Shown piece by piece: positions 34,844 through 45,759 of a DNA stretch of 64,000 nt. The first letter of the stretch is position 1. Each line of letters begins with the position of its first letter. The stretch is from Hydnum rufescens UP504 (Eukaryota > Basidiomycota > Agaricomycetes > Cantharellales > Hydnaceae). Under the pieces are notes generated by a model, which saw only the letters and a list, made by a program, of their open reading frames with translations, was not told the origin of the DNA and did no database searches. A program made the translations under genes and the position numbers. The stretch covers positions 98,724-162,723 of the forward strand of contig MU129008.1 in NCBI GenBank assembly GCA_014904985.1, written 5' to 3'.

Positions 34844-35806
34844 ATGGGCATTATACTGTAAAAAAAAGAAATGTCTGAACAAATGAACATTTGAACGAAC
34901 AATTTGAACAAACAAACAAGTGAATATTTGAACAAACAAACATTTGAACGAGTGAATATTTGAACGAATGGACTTTTGAATGAATGGACTTTTGAACGAA
35001 CAAACTTTTGAACAAATGAACACATATTGGGGTGAATGGACTAGTTGGTCTGCTACTTTGAGAACTGATTCCTCTAAGTCCACCTGTACCTAACCGAAAC
35101 TAGACAGGAGCCCGGTGTTGGCCCCAGATCTTTTAATCCCACAACCTGTCAACCACCCATGGGTGTTACAAATCAAGTCAAATTGACTAATATAAAGACA
35201 TGCAAGTAGGGAACAGAAAAATAGCCCTTAAGGCCACCCATTAATTTCCTTACATAGTGGGCACATGGACTTAGGCTTGTGCTCATCATCTTGGTTGTCC
35301 TTGACAAGAGAACGACCAAGATGATGAGCACAAGCCTAAGCCTGTGTGCCCACTATATAAGGAAATTAATGGGTGGCCTTAAGGGCTATTTTTCTGTTCC
35401 CTGCTCACATGTCTTTATATTAGTCAATTTGACTTGATTTGTAGCACCCATGGGTGGTTGACAGGTTGTGGGATTAAAAGATCTGGGGCCAACACTGGGC
35501 TCCCGTCTAGTTTCGGTTAGGTACAAGTGGACTTAGAGAAAGCAGTTTTCAAAGTAGCAGACCGACTAGTCCATTCACCCCAATATGTGTTCATTTGTTC
35601 AAAAGTTCATTTGTTCAAAAGTTTGTTCGTTCAAAAGTCTGTTCATTCAAATATTCACTCATTCATATGTTTGTTTGTTCAAATATTCACTCGTTCAAAT
35701 GTTTGTTTGTTCAAATATTCACTTGTTCAAATGTTTGTTTGTTCAAATTGTTCGTTCAAATGTTCATTTGTTCAGACATTTCTTTTTTTTACAGTATAAT
35801 GCCCAT
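34844..35806. mobile_element. 963-bp foldback element with minisatellite arms
   Basis: The ends are perfect inverted repeats, ATGGGCATTATACTGTA..TACAGTATAATGCCCAT. Almost the entire element is palindromic, with arms of about 460 and 500 bp and an axis near 35,304 (loop TGTCCTTGACAAGAGAACG). Each arm carries 10-15 units of a 12-bp TTGAACGAACAA/TTTGTTCGTTCA repeat. Flanks TGCATGAT (34,836-34,843) and AGCATGAT (35,807-35,814) agree at 7 of 8 bases, consistent with an 8-bp target duplication. It encodes nothing beyond repeat-derived frames, so it must be mobilised in trans. An 8-bp duplication is compatible with hAT- or KDZ-type transposases. Confidence 0.85.
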
Positions 35807-35814
35807 AGCATGAT

Positions 35815-37440
35815 ATCAATATGCTGGGTGAGCATGATCGAGCACGGAGGATAGGTGAGAGTGAGACACAAGGCACGGTGTTGATCGTCATGTTGTTGGG
35901 ACACTGATTGGACTATTTTGTGTCTCCTCATTCCGTCACCACCTCGCTCTTCACACGAGCAGGATTACCAACAGATCATATGAACCATCCATCCCCCATG
36001 CGCGAAATGTCTCTGGGAGAGTGTACAGCATATCTGGTGGGCTTTTCCGAAGTGTCTACACCTCAGGTTGGGCAGCAAATCGGGCACGTGGAGTGCTGGC
36101 CAGTGCAATGTATGACGCATATTCCATTCCAGACATGGTGGCAGCTGATGCACAGGTGAAAACTTTGTTAGACTTGGATGATACAGGGATGCCTAGTTTC
36201 TTGCAGGAGGCGTCTATCCAACCAGGGACGAGGATTGGGCACTACCAACAGTGGAAGATCATCAACGAGGTCAAAGGAGCGGGAAGGAAAGGGGATGCAT
36301 GCATTGGGATGATGTGCATGAATTTGGTTGGGTGTACACTGGCAATCTCAAGCCCGACACTAGGTCCAAATCACCTGTGATGTAAAATGATCCTAATTAG
36401 GCACCCACCCATATTTACCGAGATGTCGGCGAACGTAGGTAAGGCTTGTGTTGGATCTGGGGCAGATGGATGGGATGAGGTGGACTCGAGGATTGGTTTG
36501 TATTGATGGGGAATTTGCGTCACATAAAACTAAGCTGCGGGGAAGCCACGAGCCCTCCAGCATTTAGTGTTTCTCATTGGGTGCGCCATTGGCCATCTAT
36601 CCATCTCCCCTCAACTTGGTTTCAAGTCAATGCAGTTGGCTTTCTCCGAGGATGGGGCTGGTTGTGATAAGGATTTGTCCTTCTGACTTGTTGGCCAGGA
36701 GTGAATAACAATGCCAATGCATCTTGCATCCTGGGCAGTGCATGATGCTCACTCTAACTAGAAGGACCCCCAATAATCACACCCTATTACATTGTTCTGA
36801 TGACAAGGGATGAGAAGACATTGAACCATTGATAATCGTTCAGTTCCAGAGCTGCGGTCATCCACACATCCAGGAAATCATGTCGCCTCAGAGAATTAAT
36901 GATATTTCCCCTTGTAGGTCACACAAAGAGAAAATTGGAATCATGATTGCTCAGCCCCAATGACCTTGCACCACTCTGCCTTGGGCTTTGTTTCTCCCGC
37001 TCTCAAATGTTTCTGCCACCGCTCTTCCTTGACTCTTTGCGCATCCAGCATCGTCTGCTTAAGTTTAGCTGCATTATAAATTGATTTCAGCAGATGTCAA
37101 CATGTGAAATGAACAAGATGAATCCAGCCACAGGTCGCAGGTTAACATACCATTTGATCTTGCTAACTTCTGGATTATATGTCCATTCCTCCCACAGTTT
37201 AACTCTATGTTCTCTTGCGGCATGTTAGCGACCTTTGATAATCCCAAGTTTCTCTGATGCATGCGCCTTCCAGACCCAAGTTACCATCATCAGATCCTGA
37301 AAGAACGAATCGTGCGCCCCCAGTGTATATCGTTGAGAATACACTAGATACGAAAGCAGGATGGATCAGGAAAAGTCACAGGAACATTTGTGGAGTCTCA
37401 CCGCTGCATGCATTTTGTATGATAGGCTTCGTTACCTTCC
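35815..37440. other. No gene recognised; possible small coding relic
   Basis: A plus-strand stretch (36,021-36,377) reads MVAADAQVKTLLDLDDTGMP and GTRIGHYQQWKIINEVKGAG without a known domain. A minus-strand stretch (37,262-37,074) includes LARSNGMLTCDLWLD. Neither has convincing splice partners. Confidence 0.4.
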
Positions 37441-37547
37441 ATCCACTTCATTCCATATCCGAATTGTCTGATCCCACCCCCAGATATGAATTCAACCCCA
37501 GTTGGACTTCACCCACAACTGCCATGCAGCCCTTGTCTATTTGAGTA

Positions 37548-37650
37548 GGTGATGCAAGGGGCTGCACATTGAATAATGTAAAGGTTGTAGTCTTCAGAGG
37601 CAAGGGGGATAGAAGTACGAAGGGTCGGGGACCATGCCAGAGCATTCACG
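37548..37650 (-). pseudogene. SOF1 fragment joined to TPR array (copy B)
   Basis: The minus strand reads MDVNALAWSPTLRTSIPLAS then EDYNLYI, equivalent to ANALAWSPTLPT..EDHNLYTFD at 480-590 in the SOF1 pseudogene. This copy lacks the extra T that breaks the frame there. Only about 100 bp remain, and it abuts the TPR array at about 37,670. Confidence 0.75.
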
Positions 37651-37679
37651 TCCATCTTAATAATGCAGTCATGGGTGGC

Positions 37680-40299
37680 CAAATGCTCAAGGCCTCCTCA
37701 TTTGCTGCAAGGGCCTCTTCATTGCGGACAAATTTCGAAAGATCAACAGAGAGGTCATTAAGAGAATGAGTGAGATCTGGGCGGAATACTTCGGGTTGAC
37801 CTGTGGCTAGTGAGCGCCAAATGCTCAAGGCCTCCTCATTTGCTGTGAGGCCTCTTTGTCACAGCCAAATTTTGAAAGATCAATGGAGAGGTTGCTAAGA
37901 GAGCGAGCAAGATCTGGGAGAAATACTCTGGGTTGATCTGCAGCTAATGAGCGGCGAATGCTCAAGGCCTCCTCATTTGCCTTGAGGGCCTCTTCACATC
38001 AGCCAAATTTCGAAAGACAATTGGAGAGGTTGTTAAGAGAATGAGCAAGATCTGGGCAGAATACTTTGGGTCGATCTGCAGCTAATGAGCGGCAAATGCT
38101 CAAGGCCTCCTCATTTGCCTTGAGGGCCTCTTCATCCCAGCCAAATTTCACAAGCTTAACGGAGAGATTGTTAAGAGAACGAGCAATATCTGGATGGAAT
38201 TCTGGTTGATCTATGGCTAGTGAGCGATAAATGCCCAAAGCCTCCTCATTTGCCTTGAGGGCCTCTTCACATTGGCCAAATTTCGAAAGACAATTAGAGA
38301 GGTTGTTAAGAGAATGAGCGAGATCTGGGCGGAATACTCCGGGTCGATCTGCAGCTAATGAGTGGCGAATGCTCAAGGCCTCCTCATTTGCCTTGAGGGC
38401 CTCTTCATCATGGCCAAATTTTGAAAGCTTAACGGAGAGGTTGTTAAGACAACAAGCAAGATCCGGAAGCAATACTCCAGGCTGATTTTCAGCTAATGAG
38501 CGATAAATGCCCAAGGCCTCCTCATTTGCCTTGAGCGCCTCTTCAAGTTGGCCAAATTTCGAAAGATCAATGGAGAGGTTGTTAATAGAACCAGCAAGAT
38601 CTGAGAGGAATACTCCGGGCTGATCTGCAGCTAATGAGTGCCAAATGCTCAAGGCCTCCTCATCTGCCTTGAGGGCCTCTTCATCCCGGCCGAATTTCGA
38701 AAGACGATTGGAGAGGTTGTGAAGAGAATGAGCGAGATTTGGGCAGAATACCTTGGGTTGACCTGCGGCCAGTGGATGATGAATGCTCAAGGCCTCACTT
38801 GCCCTGAGGGCCGCTTCATGATGGCCCAATTTTGAAAAATGAATAGAGGGGCCAACAAGAGTGACAGCAGGATATGATTTGTCCCCTCCAGCATGGTATA
38901 GTACCACTACTGTAGCCTGTACCTCAAAGGCCTCATCCGAAAGACCCAGAGCATCCAAATTCATGGACAGATCATCCATTTTTCCTGCCAGCATAGCCAA
39001 ATCAAATTCAATTTCCCTGACATCATGCAGCTCGTTCTGGAGCTGTAATGTCGCCATAACTGTTTCATGGAGTTGACACAGTGGGTCTCCAGTCTGCTGC
39101 TGGTAAGTTTCCCATTCCACAACCTGCTCTTCAATATCCATGCGGACCGAAATATGTGCAAGACATGGCGGACTTCCACCATAAGCTCCCAGATCTGACT
39201 TCTGAGATATGAAACATTGCGGTCGTAGCTAGCTCGCGGTCCAGTCATTTCCGCATGTCTGTTTTGTCTTCATCAATCTCTGATTGGTACATTGAACCAA
39301 GGATGGCAATTACCTTGAGCCCAGTGGTGTCGAGGCAGCCCGTAACCCCACCTCCTCCAGTCATCCTTGCACAGCCACCCCGATCTGCTCAAACACTGTC
39401 AGACGTTCGAAGAAGTCACGCAGTCCCACTGCAACAATCGAACTCTGAAAATGGGGTCAGTTATCATCCAATAAGACAGCTGTCGCCTGCCACAAATCAC
39501 TCACAAGAGTGTTTTCAGATGCTGCCACTGGCCTTGCAGAGACAGGTAGGCCTGGAAACCCAATGCTCTCTATTCTATCTGGAGGGCTGGATGCTGTCAT
39601 CAATGTCACAATCTTTACGACAATGTCAGCTCACTGGCATGAAGTGAGAATCCGTGTATTGAAACCACACTCACTTGGAATGTGTGCAGGCAATTGGTCA
39701 GATTCTCTCTGTGGATCGATATCGCATTCATGATTTTATCCCGCTGGAGATACCACTCCACAACATTCAAATCAGACCATTGTGTTGCATCAGCATGGAT
39801 TGCCATCAAGTTACTATACCTGCAAGAGATATATTTCACTGTAGAGATTGTGTATGGCAATTGGAATGCTTACTGTGTTAAAATATGCAAACTTGAGGCG
39901 ATTCTCATATCATCAATTTTCTTCCCCTTCAACGCATCCACCAAGGTCTCGAGAAACCTTGTGACCCGAACCATGAGCTGTGTGCATCTATCTCTCCCGT
40001 CCCGCATGGTTTTAACCACCTCGATTACCTCTGATATGATATCGAAAACTTGGGCAAGTGGACCAGAAAGCATGGGCGGAAGAAGTTGGATATCACGGAT
40101 CATGGAAGATATAAGGAGAGTGGCATCCCATCCTCAGCCAGTGGTATTGTTGATGTAATCTGGGTATACTGGTTGAGGCGCGGTTGCAATAGTAGGTCGA
40201 GTGGTGGAGGTGGATGCTCCGTTAGGAGAGGATCACTGGATGGGGTAATGATAACTGGACGCTAGGTCTTCTGCATGAAAAGAGTCTTCTGGATGGCAT
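37680..40299 (-). pseudogene. Helical-bundle plus TPR-array protein (copy B)
   Basis: Paralogue of 3600-6416. The start MPSRRLFSCRRPSVQLSLPH is at 40,299. The helical block SGPLAQVFDIISEVIEVVKT is followed by YSNLMAIHADATQWSDLNVV and HRENLTNCLHTFQ. A 380-codon exon (39,141-37,999) carries EFDLAMLAGKMDDLSMNLDA and then TPR modules such as FGHDEEALKANEEALSIRHS. More modules continue to 37,680. Premature TGA codons occur in the exon reading FFERL..VAVQG*LEEVGL (about 39,360) and after SNCLSKFG (about 37,999); either could reflect a single change. Signalling or NLR-like function is inferred from architecture only. Confidence 0.7.
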
Positions 40300-40985
40300 G
40301 GGATGTGGTGCGCTTGAGAGAGGGAGGGAGGGAGTTGCAAGGCGATGCAAGACAGTGCGAGGCAGTGCGAGGCGATGTGAGGCAGTGTGAGAGAAGTTGA
40401 CCTCATTCAGTGCATAGTGTATTAAAATTCTTTGAGCACCCATTCAGCTCCAAATAATTAGTGCACACCCAAGATAAGTCTCAGCAACCAAATGAAATGC
40501 ATATTAGCCAATAAAGCCGATAGTCTTGACACTGGCGACTGGGTACGAAAGGTCATTCAAGCCCATGTGCTCCACATCCATAATAGGGAATAGGACTGCC
40601 CCTGGACGGAAACTTTTAAGTGTGAGTGCCAGTGAAAGATTTGAGGGTTTTCGTCTGGAACATCACTAACTGTTCTCTTCGAGGTCCTGGACCTTATTCT
40701 GGCACATGAATGATGAATGATGATGAATATCTCGATATTTAGCCTGCAACTATCAGCTGCACCCAAGGGGTGCTATGTACTGAAGAGAAAATGAAAATAG
40801 AGAAGACATCCGTGACCGCAGGCCTCCAGACCCTTTGACCTGAGATACCGCACCCAATACCAAACGGAGGCCTCATTTGCATGGTGTCCACTTCACACTT
40901 TCGTCGATGGCACCGTAACTGAGATTGGAAGCAGCCTTTGTCGGCAGATAGTCTTGCATCTCAGAGAATCATTATTCGGTCAACT
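40300..40985. other. Segmental copy B spacer (counterpart of 6417-7080)
   Basis: Homologous to 6417-7080 with many transitions. The minus-strand LNIEIFIIIHHSCARIRSRT reading is kept here too. No domain recognised. Confidence 0.45.
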
Positions 40986-41958
40986 TTTTCTCATACACTC
41001 CACTGAGGTCGATGAACTTTGAAGTGCGTTCAGATCCCGTGTTGGTTCCGAAGAGGTCAGATTACGCCTCCGGAGTCCAGGAGTAGGTGTCTCCAGTCGT
41101 CGTACAGGGGACAGTCTTGGAGGATGTGGGTTCATGTTTCGAGGCGTTCCCCACAGCAGCACATTGTGCTTTCGTCTGGTACGAATCATTCATAGTATTG
41201 GCCTATGAAGGCGTGCCCTGTATGGCATTGGACTAGTCCACTGAACGATTTTTGTGAGAGTGATTTAAATAGTTTGCTAAGATGCAGAAGCGGGGGGTTG
41301 ACATTGCAAATAGAGTATTCTATGGGCTGGTTTTGTGGGGGATCATTTGCCCATCATAGTTGCCAGTCTTTGAGCAGGCGTTGGTTGTTCAAGTTGCTGA
41401 CATAAGCCTTAGATGCTGAGAATGGGTATACGGAAGGGAGGAGTGAACCGCTTTTTGCCAGGGTTCTCGTTGCCCGTAATGGCACATGAGTGAGCTTTGA
41501 TGCCCTCATGAGCATGTGAAGGATCTAATTTTCGCACTGCCACACATATTCGTTGAGCTCCTTCAGTGACCACAAAGGACAGTTCCCAGGAACTCAGCTG
41601 GAGCAGTGGCTCCTAGCAGTAATGGCCCTATTTGTACAGTACGTGTCCTGCGGCAGGCATCTCCATTCCAGTATGTCACATATTGAACACCAAATGCTTT
41701 TCTGGCCTAGGCGCTTGGAGTCTTTGACTGGAACATTATCACCCCACCCAACGAAGGCTTCCCTCGTGACTCTCGAGCATCTCTCATTCATTTCTGCCAT
41801 CCTCTATTACTGCGTCCGTCACTGAAAAGGACACTCCTGATACAGTCACACTGTCATGTACTGTGTCTGTCTCGCAATCAGCCCCTGGTGATGCCCACTT
41901 CCACTTTTAATACAGGACATTGTCTATCACAAAATAATGCCTTGGTCTCTGGAAAGGA
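40986..41958 (-). pseudogene. Non-LTR retrotransposon C-terminus, copy B
   Basis: Counterpart of 7080-8113, with TLAKSGSLLPSVYPFSASKA, LLKDWQLWWANDPPQNQ and CCCGERLET then THILQDCPLYDDWRHLLL. It carries more stops than copy A. Its right end runs without interruption into 41,962 onward, so it records the state before the DIRS insertion in copy A. Confidence 0.75.
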
Positions 41959-43400
41959 GATAATCTATTCGCGAGAGCATTGAGCGATTTGCAATGATCT
42001 AATCAAGCCTCACAGTCACCATTCACACACACAAATGTTCATAATTATAAAGAGCATTCTCTCCCACTCTCTTGATGGCCTCTTAAGGACAGCAATAGAG
42101 GTTAAAGCAGACAAAATATGCTTTCATCAACTGTGAACTATGCTGTACTGTCATCCATGTGATAATTGCTACTTTAGACTTCAAGCGCCAAGGCCGGCTT
42201 GAATGTTTCCTCCACTACAACATTCGCTAGCCTTCACCCGCCGCAATTATCGAGGAGTTCCGTACCATACTGCATGTTAGTAGATGATGCGAAGGGCTTC
42301 TATAAGGTGTATTCTGTCAACCAAGCAGTTACTGTATATGGGGACCGTATGGCCCTGTCACCCAACATCCTGCGGGCCAGGTATCATCACGATATTCCAT
42401 GGCCGAATGGTGATGCTGGAGCTCGAAGAGGAATCATGCCAGTGTTCCAAAAAAGGAGGCTAGATACTCTACTGGGGGGGATCTGACCAAGTCACTACCT
42501 GTCGAGTCACCAGACACCCTGAGGGATAGGAACAAGAACAAAAAGAACCTTGAAGACACAGACGAGCGGAGGAAAAAGACCTGAGCGGCGGTCAGGCAAT
42601 TGTTCGGGTGCCAACCACCAAGTTGCAACAGATGGAAAGTGATCCACCAGAACAGAATGTATCGGGTCGTTCCGCCATGAGCACGTGGCACTCCACTTTT
42701 GTCCATGTCCTACAGGGCAAAGGCGACACTTGCAATGGCCATCGCCTTCTTGTCGTTCATTGTATGAGCCGTGCATTCCAACCAATCTGCAGAGAGGGAT
42801 ATGAGGCTTCTCCTGACGTCCTGACATTCATGCCGCAAGTTCACTGAACATGTACAAGGCAATGTACAAGGGCGTTATTCGAGATGAGGCTAGGCAGACT
42901 GCGAAGAGGTGTCAGCATGAGGAAGACACTCTCTGTTGAAATGGGAGCGATACGAAGCAGTGCAAAGGGTTGGGCCAGCTGCGACATGTAATGATGGAAC
43001 TTGGCCTGAATCTCCAGCAGCATAATCAATGGATTGAAATTGTCGCTCTCCTCTGTTATCCCGGATCCATTTTACTACTATTTCCTGACATGTACATCAG
43101 GCGTCTGGATCCCCTTTTCGCGAACTCTGAGGGCACACTCTGATCCTTCAAATCCATTCACATCCCCTTGTCGACCGAAGGGCTCAATTCTATATCTACC
43201 CGTTTCCTGGTCCCTGAGCACCGCATCCATTTCTCAAGTTCATCGATTATTCTCCCTATTGCCTCCACTCCTCAAACGTTGAATACTGTACTCGCCGATG
43301 CCCCTCTGACCCCATCTGGTCGGGATATCAGTCACTTCATTAGCTTCGGACCCATCCGATCTGGAACACGACAGGGTTGGGTTCCCCCCTATTGGCCAGT
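41959..43400 (+). pseudogene. Unrecognised coding relic of segmental copy B
   Basis: Counterpart of 29,138-30,530. Plus-strand pieces: MLVDDAKGFYKVYSVNQAVT, HHDIPWPNGDAGARRGIMPV, VQRRCQHEEDTLC-type sequence, QLRHVMMELGLNLQQHNQWI and SILLLFPDMYIRRLDPLFAN. It continues to NTVLADAPLTPSGRDISHF at about 43,280. It looks like the 3' part of a plus-strand gene, but frames break repeatedly. No family recognised. Confidence 0.5.
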
Positions 43401-44200
43401 ACGCCTGATCCACCCAAGCTGAGAGACCTGGATGTCTTCAATACCACAGCCACAGTACCAGCCGTCTTCTTGGTGCAACTCGATGCACATGCGAGCATAT
43501 CCTGTCGGCCTCAACCCATTGCCTGAACGGCTTCGTACCGCACACGATCCATACCAACGCTTGCAAGGCATACATTCCTGAGGCTGTCACAAAGGATTAC
43601 ACGTTCTCTGTTGTGAGTCTGACCATTGCACGTGTTGCTTGGCCTGCCCATTGATATTCCTCCTACGAGAACTAATCCTAATCACGACCCCCTCCCAAGA
43701 TATGCCTTGCGGAAATACTGAGGCTAATGTAGACATTCAATCGGGTGGGTGTTCTATGATTCCGTTTTCATGGTGTCCTGTGGAGGTGGCCTTGGGCCTT
43801 TGATATTCCCCAATCACTGTGCCGACTCCCAGTGCTTTCTACTCGATTGCTCCTTGGTTTTATTTGTGACCTTGAGAATAATTTTGAGTACTCATGTTTA
43901 AACTGCCCTTGGCCCCTTCCTACAGGTGCCTATGCGGTGTATGAATGGGAATTCCAACCAACCTTGGCACCCTCTGAGGGCAGCGGGTGTATACTTGAGC
44001 TCAGTGTCGTGTAGGCAGACTAATGTATTAGGGGGTGTCATGATAGAGCATGAATGAATGCAAAAAGAGAGTTACCTGAGGCGTGCATGTAGGTGGATAG
44101 AGGAAAAACGAGCAGGCGGTGAATCCATCTCCGCCTCACACTGGAAGCTATTATAGTCTAGGTTCGATTGCACGGATGCTCCACCAACAGATATCTCATC
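43401..44200. other. No gene recognised
   Basis: Short open stretches only. Sequence similarity to copy A stops at about 43,395. Confidence 0.45.
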
Positions 44201-44204
44201 ATCA

Positions 44205-44310
44205 TCATGCCCGCTCAGCGTTTGTGTGCTGTGGGTGTCATAATAGATATGTATGCTGCAAGAGGTCATGGATAATTATCTCTAGGAAATACAAGACAGG
44301 TGACTTTGAT
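44205..44310 (-). pseudogene. SOF1 intron-exon fragment
   Basis: GCTCAGCGTTTGTGTGCTGT..GTCATGGATAATTATCTCTA..GGAAATACAAGACAGGTGAC aligns with 1190-1290, the intron 1/exon 2 boundary of the SOF1 pseudogene. It contains about 100 bp only. It is the fourth SOF1-derived fragment in the window. Confidence 0.7.
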
Positions 44311-44427
44311 CAGTGCCAATTGGAGGATGCTTCTAACATAGTGCAAGGTAAAGCTGAGGGTGGTCACAAGTCTAAAAATGATGGTAAGATGCTCCATGAA
44401 CACATGGTATGGCCCCGATGTCTCATC

Positions 44428-44761
44428 TCATCCCTTGTCAAACATTTGCCCATGGCTCCATGACCTCTCGATCAAGTCAATTTTTTCCTTCACCAGTGTC
44501 ACAGGTGGTCGGTTGTTTGGATCTTGATGCCACATTTGCTCCAGAAGACCCCAAATAAGCTTCCCGGCTTTGGACTGGCTATGGAATGTTCCAATCATTG
44601 TGGGCATTGGAGGTTGCTCTCCCCTCTCGACTCGACGGAGAACAAGGAAGCCATGAGGTAGGTGCACAAATGGTAGTTCGGAGGATGCAAATGCCCATAT
44701 GGTCAATGCTAATGAATAGATATCAGTGGTTACATTGGCCCGCAGAACCTTGCCGAGGAAG
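44428..44761 (-). pseudogene. TKL-type protein kinase, C-lobe part (split gene)
   Basis: The minus strand reads VLRANVTTDIYSLALTIWAF, LPFVHLPHGFLVLRRVERGE, LIWGLLEQMWHQDPNNRPP and VTLVKEKIDLIERSW: the alpha-F to alpha-I region of a TKL-type kinase, with the invariant D of TTDIYSLA and the R of NNRPP. Before the insertion this followed TPEV directly (see 51,648-52,660). Removing the 44,762-51,647 element and one copy of its flanking GAGGAAG joins the halves in frame as TPEVFLGKVLRANVTTDIYS. The reading ends at 44,428. Confidence 0.8.
44755..44761. repeat. Target-site duplication of the kinase insertion, left copy
   Basis: GAGGAAG here and at 51,648-51,654. On the kinase strand it reads CTTCCTC, part of the codons for F-L after TPEV. 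Seven bases are identical; the eighth differs on either side. Confidence 0.8.
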
Positions 44762-44999
44762 TATTGGTGCAATAAGACCTGCAAATGATGCAGATCACAT
44801 AATATGTATTACGTTTACACAGCTTATGTAACCCTGCATGATGTGCTATGGTAATTGCTGAAATCTGCATCTTCTGCAAAATCCAAGTTCACAATCAGCA
44901 AGTCAGGAGGGTGACAATTATTTATTATACCCCTCTGGGGTGATGTGTTTTGTTTATAATTATTTATCTATTTATAATAATAATAATATTCTACATAAC

Positions 45000-45682
45000 C
45001 TCCCCCTCACCTGGGTTGCAGGTTTTTGGGTGACAGTTTGTGCGGGTTTTGAGTCAGGGGGAGAGGGTTTGGTTTGGGGTTGGTGCGGGCTGTTGGTTTA
45101 GAAGAATACCTATGATAATAAATAATAAGTCAGTAAAAAAAGGGAAATCATACAAAAGGAGCAGCACACACTGCTCCTTTTGTGCAGTTGTACTTATAGA
45201 CGGCGAATACTTACCTCAAAAATTACCACACCTGCTTCAGCGGGTGTGGGGTTTGTCCAGGGTTTCTGTGGTCTGGTGTTGTATTTTTGACTTGTTGCCG
45301 TTCACGGGTTTCATTTGGGGGTAGGTTGCCATTCTCGCATATTTGTTCAGCAGGGTCGCGGATCTTGATTGGGGGTTGGTGGGGTGTGGGTTCAGATGAA
45401 AACCTATGATAATAAACAATACATTAGTAGGAGGGAAAGAAAGCCACGCAAAAGGAGCAGCATGCACTGCTCCTTTTGCACAATCGTACTTATACATGGA
45501 GCATACTTACCAATACCACACACCCAGCAGGCGTGATTCATCTGGGGTCCCTGTGGTCTTGCATCATGTGTTCCTGTTCCTGGGTTTCATCTGGCAGATG
45601 TTCCTTGGCAGGTCGCATTTGTGGCTTTCGGTTGGTGGGTGCATTGTCATTTCCGAGTTTCATTTGGCGGGTGGCTGAGGTG
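45000..45682 (-). repeat. Intron-cassette array, outer element, left part
   Basis: Two minus-strand cassettes with intron hairpins at 45,152-45,184 and 45,448-45,479 (AAAAGGAGCAGC..GCTGCTCCTTTT). Both carry the paired A-G and T-C change relative to the common AAAAAGAGCAGC form. Minus-strand exon-end hairpins, GTAAGT-type donors and TTACTGACT..TAG or TACTAATG..TAG acceptors are recognisable. Confidence 0.7.
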
Positions 45683-45759
45683 CAGGCTGGTCAGCCATAT
45701 TTGATACCTATGATAGGTATCAAATTTGTGACACTTTTTGGTACCTAAGTAGGTCCAAT

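Noticed and set aside
34814..35854. Long frames rich in SFKCLFVQIF / FVCSNIHS in the foldback element
   Set aside because: They are translations of the 12-bp minisatellite, exist on both arms and strands, and have no start, splice or domain support.
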